Assembly: GCA_013176395.1 (NCBI GenBank)
Contig: JABMLP010000005.1
Coordinates: forward strand, 496,001-560,000
Source: Venturia oleaginea
Taxonomy: Eukaryota; Ascomycota; Dothideomycetes; Venturiales; Venturiaceae
Direction of reading: 5' to 3'
Length of the DNA: 64,000 nucleotides
The notes under the pieces are model-generated. The model saw only the letters and a list, made by a program, of their open reading frames with translations, made no database searches and was not told the DNA's origin. A program made the translations under genes and the position numbers. Positions 43,377 through 53,656 of the stretch are shown here, piece after piece. Each line of letters starts with the position of its first letter. Positions within the stretch are counted from its first letter, which is position 1.

Positions 43377-45124
43377 CTAAGCATGTCGATCCAAGTCCTC
43401 CCATCTCTTCTCACGGTGTCGTTTGCTCCTCTTCCTCGTAATTCCACCACCATCGCGATGCGCCTCATCAACCGTGATTGGTTTCTTCCTTGGCCAATCT
43501 CTCACAATATCCACACCAGCCTTGGGTGCCCACAGCTCCAAAAATACAAAAATGAGGTAGTCGATCACGATACAAAGACAGAAGAGCTTCCCTGCCCAAA
43601 TGCCACATCCGTAGTATCTCTTCAGCCGATCAATGAGAGCAAAGCTTTGGACGCCAGCTCGACCGCGCGCGGCGCTCCATCCCTCGCTAGGAGAGTATCC
43701 GTAAAATTCCTCTTCACTGAGCGAACCGGAGATGCCTTTGTAGACTCTTTCTGTACGTTCGGCGACATCGGTCCAGGAGTACATCATCCGTACTTGGTCG
43801 TGAAAATTGGCGGTCTGTATTCTACCATTTCTCATAAGATTGATTGCCTTACTGGTTGCAGCGACGATATCGTCCTCTTCTGGTTTGGCAAAGGTGGTCA
43901 TGTGCGGTGGTAGAACCTCGGGTATACCGCCAACCTGCGTACAAACAACGTAAAGTCCACAGCTTGCTGCTTCGACGATGACGGTTCCAAAGGCTTCAGT
44001 CAGACTTGGATGGAGATAGATCTGGCCTCGGACCATGACATCGCGGACTTCTTCGTGGCGGACGGGACCAAGCATCTCGACGCGATCTTGGAGGACGTTT
44101 CGTTCGAGCATTTGTTCCACGTCGATGGCTTTCGGACCTGATCCTGCAATGATGAAGCGGACATTCGGATGAGCAGCGCAGATTCGAGGAATGGCAGCGA
44201 TGAGGAGGTCGGTTCCTTTGTTGTAAAATAGGCGGGAGATGACGACTATGGTGATTGTGTCGTGAGGTCCTATTGTGTGATTCGGAGCTAGCCATTTCGC
44301 GTCGTGTGGGCTTATTAGAGGCTCACTTTGAGTTAGAGGTCTGAAGTTTTCTGCTACTACTGCGTTTGGGATTACTGAGACCATCAGAGGATCCAAGGAA
44401 GCTCTGAGAACCGTGTTTTCTTTGCTAGAGAGTTGTTAGGGAGGACGTTGGGCGGGTATCAAGACGTTTCCTACCAAGTGTGACTGACACAAATTACATG
44501 GTCGACGTCGCTCAGGGTGAATTTGAGAAGTTTGTTGGTCAATATACTACCTGCGTCTGCGAAGCCATATAAGGAATGGTCGGTGAAGACAGTTCGTAGA
44601 CCCATACTCCGGGCATGAATAATTGCTTCGTGGCACAGACTACTTAGACTTCCATGACCATGGACGATCTCGATTTGTTCTCGAATGATGATATTGCGGA
44701 AAATGGGAAAGAAGGAGAAGACGGTCGGAAACGTCGTCTCTCTATATATGACGAAGAAGGGGACGTGATAGACTTTGAGCCCGTTGGTAAGATATCGGAC
44801 TCCTGTGCGGCCTTTGTAGGCATGGGTTATGATGATGACCTTATGGCCACGATCGATGAGATTCTGGCCAGAGTTAGTTTCTAGGATGAGAGGTAGCAGT
44901 CCGAGCCTGTCTTGAAGCCTTTGGTAGGAGAACGCACTGTTGATAACTGGTATATGTGACTTTCAACGCCCCCTGGAGACAGTAATTAGTGTTCCTGTCA
45001 TGAATTGCATACACATATACACATACCTGGTTGAGGGAAGAAGAAATCGCAGACCATGCTAAAGACATGTTAGCATTGTACGATGGCGACGGCTCTGCAC
45101 CACGCACGCGATTCGGTACGACAT
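43377..45124 (-). CDS. GPI3: GPI-anchor synthesis N-acetylglucosaminyltransferase catalytic subunit (PIG-A/GPI3)
   Basis: Five exons (45124-45108, 45058-45027, 44973-44938, 44880-44475, 44424-43377) give 512 residues. It transfers GlcNAc to phosphatidylinositol on the cytosolic face of the ER, the first step of GPI-anchor synthesis. The N-terminus reads [20 protein letters not shown] and HIYQLS; then [54 protein letters not shown] and [12 protein letters not shown] follow, all near-diagnostic for PIG-A. The GT4 EX7E motif is [10 protein letters not shown] single membrane anchor lies near the C-terminus ([18 protein letters not shown]). One junction is abnormal: exon 3 ends in phase 1, but the expected CAG acceptor at 44864 gives a shift by one base. 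I used the CTAG acceptor at 44881, which adds six residues. Confidence 0.87.
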
Positions 45125-45348
45125 TTTGATCCAGTACAATCTTCTCCTTTGCAACACGGAAATATCATACTGTCAATGGTTGTTGAAGATGTGCCCCGGT
45201 GCCCCGGAAGATGATTGACCGGAGATAGGGTGGAGAGTCACCTGATCTAACCGTGCTGCTAAGCTTAGTGTCTTCGGCTCGGCCCGTACTAGTAGACCTA
45301 AAAACAATTTCTGCAAGTCGAAGCCGTCTGAATTCAGAATCAAGCAGC
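45125..45348. promoter_or_regulatory. Divergent promoter between GPI3 and DBP6
   Basis: The start codons of GPI3 (minus) and DBP6 (plus) lie 224 bases apart, so both promoters and 5' leaders must fit in this interval. No specific factor-binding site was identified. Confidence 0.6.
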
Positions 45349-47987
45349 ATGTCGTCCCTATACAATAGATGGGTACCTCCCAAGAAATCAAATACCCCAG
45401 TAGAGCCCCCAAAATCTCCAGAGCCACACCCCAGCCCTGTTGCTGCGACTCCTCCCTCGACGTTGTACGCTTCCACCCCATATGCTCGATATATCCCGCC
45501 GAAGAAGAAGACGACCCCTCGAGGGATGTCCCACCAGCCATCTCCTCTCCCTATAACCACGATCAAATCAAATGACGAAGAGCTCGAAGAAACTAAGCTC
45601 AAGAAGCGTAGGAAAGTCGAGAAAGATGGCGAGGAACGGCCAAAGAAGGACAAAAAGGACAAGAAGAATCGCAAAAGCAAGGAGACAAAACCAGGTGTGA
45701 GAGAAGAGATACCCGTGAATCAAGCAGAAGATTTCGACATGAGGATTGAGGCCCTGGACCTCGATGCGCCTGTTTCTGCACCCGAGGTGGAGTTGGAGGC
45801 TGAGACGGATGTCGTGGTCGGTGAGGAAGATGAGGTAATGGAGGACGCGGAACTGGAGAATGACGCGGCCGAGGCGATTCTGGCAAAATATAGAACTGCA
45901 ATGAAGAAATCTGTACAAGTGGAGACAGCCATCAAAGCTAAAAAGGTGAAGGAGGGCATCCGAACTCCTACTCCTGAACCGGAGCTACATGGTAAGTCTT
46001 TTCGAGTGCCACAAGTGGAGATCGATAGTGATTAATCTCTGGCAAACTACAAAATCAAAACTGCCAGAACCCTATCGATATCGATCTGAATTTAGGCATT
46101 ATCAACCACTTTGAGAACTTCAATTGATCAATCAGCTAAAATTACACAGGCCTCGAACCTCTCCCGCAGCCAGCTCAAGACCTAATAGAGGTATACAACC
46201 CTACTTTTGAATCTCTGCCATCATGGATAGGGCAGCCACGTGTGGTTACATCGAAAGATACCGTCAAATTTGAAGACCTAGGCTTGAGTAAGAAAGTGCG
46301 CGATAACCTGCTGCGAAAGGAGTACACTGAAGCCCTGCCCATTCAAAGTGCTGTTCTTCCTCTTATGCTGGCCGGGCCCGACAAGTATTTTGGAGATATC
46401 TGTGTCTCTGCGCCTACGGGTTCAGGAAAAACCATGGCCTATGTATTACCACTTGTTGAAAGTTTACAAAAGAGGTTGGTCAAAAATTTGAGTGGCCTTA
46501 TCATTGTTCCAACACGAGAGCTTGTTTCCCAGGCACGAGAAGTCGCAAAGTCTTGCGCAGTCGGTACAGGCGTCAAATTTGGCACAGCGGTCGGAAACGT
46601 TGTCCTTGCTACTGAACAAGCCGCTTTGATACACAAGGGTCAGAAGTACGACCCAAAGGCGGCCAAGGAGATGCATGGAAAAGCTGCAGAAAGAATTCGA
46701 CTTGGTTATGACGAAGACGACACTTTGCTCGAAGATGTAGCCACACTGCTGCCAGGACACGTCCCAGAGTACACCTCAGAGGTGGATATCCTCATCTGTA
46801 CGCCTGGAAGATTGGTTGACCATATTCGTTCCACGCCCGGATTTACGTTAGAGCACGTTGAATGGCTGGTTATCGACGAGGTTGATCAACTTCTTGATCA
46901 AAACTTCCAAGATTTTGTCAACGTTCTCCACCCTGCCTTATTCACAACAAAGACATACAGCCAGATGTCCGCGCTTGAGAAGGTTCTGATGAGCGTCAAG
47001 GGCAGATTTGAGCATCGATTCGTGCAAAAGGTCCTTCTGAGCGCGACAATGACTCGAAATCTTACGCAATTGGCTAGTCTCAAGCTCAATCGCCCGACTT
47101 TGATTGCACTACAGTCAGAACATTCCGATGACCAGGTCGACGAAACTCAAACTACTGGCGGGTTCGAGCTTCCTGCATCCCTTGAGGAGACTGCTATACC
47201 AGTAGCTGATGGAAGTGACAAGCCAGTGTACCTAGTACAGTTACTTCGGGATGAGTTTAGCTTGTTTCCAGTCTCGTCAGCAGATACCGATAGCGAATCG
47301 AGTAGTGATTCCGATGGTGAATCAAGCAGCGACGGTTCTTCTGATTCCTCAGACCTAGACTCGAATTCGGAATCAGAATCAGCTACAAAGTCGAATACGA
47401 AAACGACTGACGAAACGGTTTCCGACAATCATAAAATCCCAGCCACAGAAATCACTTCGGATTTGATCACAGCGAAACCAACTGTCCGTGATAGTGTTCT
47501 TGTATTCACCAGCAGTAACGACAACGCTTCGAGGCTCAAGCACCTATTGTTGGGATTCTTCCCCCAAAGCGCCTCTTTGATTGGTACCCTCACCAAGTCT
47601 TCGGCCACTTCGACGGGGCAGAAAGTCTTGAATGCATTCCGCACTGGCAAAATCAAGCTCTTGATCGCGTCTGACCGCGCATCTCGTGGTCTTGACGTGC
47701 CAGATCTGGCGAGTGTTATCAACTACGATATGCCTTCCAGTATAACTAGCTATGTTCATAGAGTTGGTCGTACTGCAAGAGCCGGGAAGGAAGGCAAAGC
47801 ATGGACCCTATACACTGATTCTGAGGCGAGATGGTTCTGGAAGTCTGTCGCACAGGGCTCAGAGATTCAGAGAAACGGTCGGGTCGTCGAACGTACGCGG
47901 ATAGATGCGAAGAAACTAGAAGACAAGAGAGAAAGATACCAGAAGGCGTTGACTGAACTGCAGTCCGCCGTACAAGCAAGTCACTAA
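45349..47987 (+). CDS. DBP6: DEAD-box ATP-dependent RNA helicase, DBP6 type
   Basis: Two exons (45349-45991, 46150-47987) give 826 residues. Dbp6 acts in the nucleolus in early 60S ribosomal subunit assembly (family knowledge). The N-terminal 215 residues are charged, with KLKKRRKVEKDGEERPKKDK and acidic stretches. Helicase motifs in order are: FEDLGL and a Q motif with LPIQSAVLP, APTGSGKT (about 302-309), PTRELVSQ, TPGRL, DEVD in place of DEAD (about 457-460), SATMTRNL, ASRGLDVPD and HRVGRTARAG. An acidic Ser/Asp insert separates the two RecA-like halves (about residues 595-640). Insertions after motif Ia and the long N-terminus fit Dbp6 better than other DEAD proteins. The assignment to DBP6 rather than a close paralogue is from overall pattern. 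Confidence 0.87.
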
Positions 47988-50049
47988 AGGGCCATCAACT
48001 CCTGTCCCGCTACAACTCTGTTAGTTTCATAGTGTCCACCAACGAATTGACATAGATGAATTTCTGGAAAATTTCCAAACTGAACCAGACATCTATCGCT
48101 CTTGATCTTGACAACAAAGACTCTACGATGAAAGAGCTATCTCCGTTATCTTCTGGCGCATTTAGAACTCCTGAACAACAGGGCTTACGGACTTAGGAGA
48201 GAATGTGGTTGCTTTTGGCCAGCACACCCGCGATTCTCGCCGTGCAATTCTCAAAAAGCATTTAAGACTCACACCCTCAAGAGTCAAGACCGCAAAGCGG
48301 AAGCGTTTACCCTACACAAGCGAGCCTCGGGCCATCCACCAAAGCATTTAACTACTAGGTTCTGCCTTTTGGTCCATATTCTACAAAGCCAAGTCTCTCG
48401 ATCCTCTGATTCCAAGGCTGGCTAAAATGCTCAATCCTGCTCCACTCACCCTAATTCGGGGTTTTTGCGAACGAACAGATGCTGCAATCGGGCGCTTTGA
48501 AGCGCAGTGCAAATAGCGGCCAAGTGCACTATCTTGCTCAACCGGCGTGCAACCGGCACGCAATCTCAAATACCCTTCCGATCTGCCTCATCCCGGTGTC
48601 TTTCCAGAGTTCCGTCGTTATCGCCAGATGCGATTTCTGACTCAAGACAATGAGGTTCCCCATGTGATGATCATGATGTTCGCTGATCTCCTGCTTCTTT
48701 GCGTCAAATGTTTCAGTATCACGTAGTGAAGGAAGTCCAGTGTTTCGATTACCCAATTAATGTCTCAAATTTCAGACTAAGCGTCCAGACACTGAATAAC
48801 TGTCTTTTACATGTTTTCACCTTCAAGCAATTGAACTTCATTGGGATCACGAATGTAAGAAGCGAATGACTAGCTGTCGTGCTTACGACAGTCATGATGC
48901 CATTATTGTCAGTTCAATCGCCAGAAGCGAGCTGATCCGTGAGCATGATCGACGCGTTTCAGGTGTTACCCTTGGCTGCATTCAATATAGTAACCAGAAA
49001 CACGTCAAGCCGTGAGATGAACTGATATCTGGTTCAAAGAGCGTACTTCTGTGGTAAGGTTGGGCACGACATATTGCTGAACAGGGCCCTTCTCTGCTCG
49101 ACTTGATTATACTGGGCTTCCCGTTGGCGCTTTGCAATAATGCGCAAGCCATATTGTCGATTCTGCCATCGGGCACAGGCTCAAAACGACCATTGTCAAT
49201 GCTATCGATGATGTCGATAGTCTTTCCGAAAGCCCGCCAGAGTTCCCCAGATAACACGGCTGCAAGGTTCCAAGCTGAACCGCTGTTTGACCTCGTGTAG
49301 ACACGCACATCTTGGGCCGGATTGCCTATCAATTTGTCGCCAAACGCCACATTGGAACTCGAAAGTCTTCCTACTGCTGTAACTGTCCATTAAGAGCGAA
49401 TTTCGACGTCGGCCATCCAGGTGGCCTGAAACGCATGCGAAGGGCTCAACTCTATCCGATGCTAATCGCCATCCTTGTTTCTGTTTGCACTCCCGGGGAT
49501 CGTCGCCAACCTGTTGCGAATGTGCTGATCGCTCATAATAGTAGAGTCGTTGCGAGAACTGAGTGGAAAGAATGACTGCACATACGATAAGATCCCGTGG
49601 TCAAAGCTACGAGACAGGTAAGTTGCGGCTCCTCCAAAGGAAGGATGTAGTGATTATTTCAGCCTGGGCGAATCTGATCTTGACAGCTCATCCATGCGAC
49701 GCTCGGACACTTTCACCTTTGGGACAAATATCGTGCAATATATACAGCCTTAGCACTCTATCTCTTGATATTGCCAATGGCCTCCAAGCCGACACATCCC
49801 ATTCTAGGTAGCATATAGGGCCCAGCCGAGCGAGTTAGGACAGATAGGCTATGGACATGGGTATTACATCGTTAGGTCCTAGACACCGAGTACCTGCATC
49901 GCCGTCGCGCCTTTCTGGGGCAAGCGACATATTTGATCGTGGACGAGATATATGAAGTCGTAACGCTTGGTCGCTCTAAGGGAGGAGTATAACTGCCGGT
50001 GCAAGTCCACGCCTCCAGCAGTCTTTGAGGGCTTGCTCATTCTTTCAAC
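47988..50049. other. No convincing gene; weak coding trace at 48982-49350 (-)
   Basis: About 2 kb between DBP6 and the protease. A minus-strand frame at 48982-49350 contains protein-like text (DVRVYTRSNSGSAWNLAAVL, then GRIDNMACALLQSANG) and could be an exon of a lost or unusual gene, but no start, partner exon or domain was found. The rest shows no feature. Confidence 0.35.
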
Positions 50050-51654
50050 ATGTCCCTTCCTTTTCTACTGATATGTTCTGTCCTCTTGGGCGGAGCTGTC
50101 TCCAATCCGTTGGAGAAGCTCGCCAAGAGGGGACATTTCAGTCTGGAGCAAGTGGCTGTTCCACGCAAGCAGGCGTGGTTTGCACCACGTGCGATGGAAA
50201 GGACTTTTATGAAATACGGACTTCCCATACCAAACTATATCAACGAAGCGCTCGACGCTTCTCAAAACGGCACCGGACAAACCTCAGTGCCAGTCAGACC
50301 TGTCAAAGGTGACGTCGAATACCTTATCAATGTCACGGTTGGAAACCATATCCTGTCACTGGATATGGACACCGGATCTTCTGATTTGTGAGTGCTGGTC
50401 TTTCTTACGTTTGTCCATATATCCCGGCAAAGTAACTTGGCGTTGCGAGTCCGGGATACACAGGGGTCTCCGTGGGCAACCTATGCAAATCGCCCGTTTG
50501 CAGATAGAACCTCACGGCATCTAGCAATTCAGGGACGGTACTGTGGCATTACCCTACGGCGAACCCGTTGCTGACAAATTCCTGCTCAGATGGGTCTTCT
50601 CAACACTCCAACCTGAGGACCAAAGGACGAATCGACCGATAGCACGTGTATACGATACGAAAGGTCTTTCAGCAAAGAAACTCGAAGGACACACATGGCA
50701 GATCCGATATGGAGACATGAGCGGTGCCAACGGTCAAGTCTACCTAGACAGAGTTGGTGTTGGCAGCTTCTTCTATGACCAGCAAGCCGTCGAGGCTGCC
50801 TCGTCAGTGTCAAGGACCTTTTCCAAAGACGCTGCCAACGATGGTCTGCTAGGGCCTAGCTTTTAGCAAGTTGAATACAATCAAGCCGACACCCCAAAAG
50901 ACATGGTTCGATAATGTCAAGAACCAGTTGGCGGAACCAGTCTTCACATCAGCCTTGAAAAGGAGAGCGGTCGGTTCTTACGACTTTGGATACATTGACA
51001 AGGCCAAGTACACTGGCGAAATTGTCTACACCGATGTCACCGGAAACCGTGGTTTCTGGACTTTTGGTCCGACAGGATATTCCGTCGGTGACGGAGAAGT
51101 TGTGCCCGCCACTATCAACGCTATCGCTGATACCGGTACTTCACTTTGGTACCTCCCTCGTGCTGTTGCGGACGGCTACTGGGCCAAGGTCCCAGGCGCC
51201 CAATACAATTCTCTCCAAGCTGGCTGGATGTTCCCCTGCGGCAGCAAACTCCCCGATATCTCCATGGTGATAGCCGGGAAAAAGGTAACCGTTCCAGGCA
51301 TCAAGTAAGCTTCCCTTACTCCTCACCAAAGCCACAAAGTAACTAACCCATCACCTTAGTATGGACTACCAAAAAATTTCCTCGCAACAATGCTATGGCG
51401 GCATCCAACGCGACACAGGCATGCCGTTCAGCATCTTCGGTGATGTTTTCCTCAAGGGCGTCTTCGTTGTCTTCGAAGCAAAGGAAGGCCAAACGCCTCG
51501 CCTGGGCTTCGCCCAACAGAGCTAGGGAAGCGTGCCACCTCAGGATCTAGTTCCTCAGGATTCGAGCGAACCGAGCCCATTTGCTGAGAGCCCCTTTGGA
51601 GAGGGAGAACCTAACCCATTCGCGTCACCTTTTGGTGCCGAGGAATTGCAATAA
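50050..51654 (+). pseudogene. Pepsin-type aspartic protease gene with frameshift and in-frame stop
   Basis: Exons about 50050-50387, 50590-51304 and 51360-51525 (or to 51654). A signal peptide (MSLPFLLICSVLLGGAVS) and a pro-segment with a KR site precede the mature part, as in secreted fungal aspartic proteases (A1 family). The two active-site Asp motifs are DTGSSDL (split by intron 1) and ADTGTSLWYLP. Two lesions are visible. After LLGPSF a run of four T (50861-50864), where three are expected, stops the frame at once; the next phase continues SKLNTIKPTPQKTWFD. Second, after GFAQQS a TAG at 51523-51525 is followed by 42 more in-frame codons (GSVPPQDLVPQDSSEPSPFA) before TAA, so either the stop is new or the frame beyond it is a chance extension. 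A base error in the T run cannot be excluded. Confidence 0.75.
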
Positions 51655-52569
51655 GTGTTCTTTCCCTCTACTACTACTCTTGTTAAGTGGAACTATCATT
51701 CACCATTGTTCTGTGAGAGGGATGGGTGAATGATGGACTCGTGTTTCGTCTTGTATGTACACACCGCTCTCTTTCTCTCCTTGCGTTACAACGGAGGAGG
51801 CTGTATAGGGAGAGAGTGGTGTGTATGTTTTATTTCCTGGTTATTGGACTTGATGGTTGGCGCGTTAGGGATGAAAGCCCCTAGCGCTGATATCGTTTTC
51901 TGTATCAAACTTTTTTTTAGACAATGTGATGAGCTTGGTGATGAAGCGGCACTCACGGATACCCCAGTTGCATATTGGCGGGAGGGACTTGGGATTCTCT
52001 TGTGTGTACATAGGCACAATAGAGATGAGTGTGATATGAACATGACTTCCCCATTTGAATGTTCCGAATTTGATGTCGGATTAATGGTATACCTTACTGT
52101 TTCATACTGTTCAGTACCACATTCGCAGCCTTGCAACTTCATTTTTCCTTTATCATAGAGCATACTCTTGACATATAGTCCCACTAGCCTATCTTCCAGT
52201 CAACGTAACAACAGTCGCAGTCCCTTTCCTGTCCGAACCAAGGATGACAGTGTTCACTAAGTACATCCGATTGTCACCCACGAATACTTCTACCTTTGCG
52301 CAATCTTCACGAAAGCGAATATTTAGCGATATCCAGCACAACTCCTAGACGCTACTTCAATGCTCAATCTTCACGAAAGCGAATGTTTAGCGATATTAAG
52401 CTTAACTCCTAGACACTACTTAAATACCTGATCTTTACAAATATGAACTAAGCCTAACTCCTAGATACTACTTAAATACCCAATCTTTATGAATACGAAT
52501 ATTTGGCGATACGGAGACACCGGCGGAGATGGGAGCTGCTAGACTAGCACTACGGGAGACGTAGTCCAA
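51655..52569. other. No gene; repeat block near the right end
   Basis: Plus- and minus-strand frames at 51730-52184 lack domains. The right part holds a degenerate tandem repeat (52301-52510). Confidence 0.45.
52301..52510. repeat. Degenerate tandem repeat, unit about 50-64 bp
   Basis: The word CAATCTTCACGAAAGCGAAT starts copies at 52301 and 52365; weaker copies start near 52428 and at 52481. Each is followed by a variant of TTTAGCGATAT and AACTCCTAGACACTACTTAA. It lies immediately left of the LINE remnant. Confidence 0.8.
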
Positions 52570-53092
52570 CGAAATGCCTCAGTATGCTCCTGCAGAGCTA
52601 CCCAACTTATACTATGGAGGACCGGAGCCAGAGCCAAGACCAACGCTACGGAGACCTACACATGAAGTGGGACCCTACAACCAGAGACGGGCCATTGCCA
52701 GGACGAGAAGGGAGCGAGGAAGGCCCGACGCTGAGGAACCGGGAGCCGAAAATAGGAGAAGAAGAGCTCGAAGGGGGGGAAGCCTGCATACATATAGGCT
52801 GCCCTCCAAAATCTCCGCGCTGCTAGAGGAGATATGGAGGGCAAGGGGGGAGGAGAAGAAAAGGAACAAGGCCGGTGCGACTTGTTCTAAGGAGTGGGAG
52901 GACTAGACACTGGGACTGTACGATGGCCTCACGAAACTTGAAGCTACAGCGGTGTTTTTGATGAGAACAGAGGTATTGGGACTCCGGTCCTGGCTGGCAG
53001 CAATACATGTGCCAGGGATAACCCCGGAATGCGCGTGTGGATGGCGACACCAGACACTAATTCATGTATTCGACTTCTGCCCCAGATAAAAT
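52570..53092 (+). mobile_element. 3' fragment of a LINE-type retrotransposon, plus strand
   Basis: From about 52910 the plus strand reads LYDGLTKLEATAVFLMRTEV, then LGLRSWLAAIHVPGITPECA and a Cys/His end CGWRHQTLIHVFDFC. This resembles the extreme C-terminus of fungal non-LTR retrotransposon ORF2 proteins, after the RNase H domain. The preceding 300 bases are open but highly Arg/Glu-rich and probably degenerate. It lies in the opposite orientation to the large LINE at 53.4-59.2 kb. Confidence 0.55.
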
Positions 53093-53656
53093 AGAGACCA
53101 TCTGAGGAGCGAAACTGGTACAACATCGGTACGTACGTGTCACGGCAGCGATAGGATGTATAGAATGAACTAGGGTTCTAAGAACTGAGTGTGATAATAG
53201 AATTTACGGTAGAGAACGAGTTACTACGAGGGCGCGAAGATATCGCGCCTTAGCCACAATGTGGCTAAGCCGATACGCCCGAGCCATGAAGTAACGTGAC
53301 GGCAAAGGAGCCATAGATGGATGGATGAATTCAATACATCCGTCGGGCCAGTATGGCTCCAGGGGGACACTACCGACTCTCTATTATACATTATATCCCA
53401 CTGTCAACGCTCCCTTCATTCCAAGCCCAAACCTTAAATTTTATAACGTATCTTTCCAACATACTCTGTTTTCAAATTGACCAAAACTCCGGAAACAACA
53501 ACAAAAACGAAAGGCGCAACTTACCGTCTACCAATAGACTGATAGGATCAGAGATTGGCGGTTAGTAAAAAGGGGGTGTCGGATCTAGGATTGCTGCTTG
53601 CATGGGTACTATCTTAATGAGTGAGTCCACATGCTCGGAGTTGGTTTCGTTAGAGA

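Noticed and set aside
53299..53370. Solo LTR resembling the TGTGACGG end of the Ty3/gypsy element
   Set aside because: Only about 13-20 bases match (GTGACGGCA, GCAAAGGAGCCAT), in a rearranged order; no full LTR could be aligned by eye.
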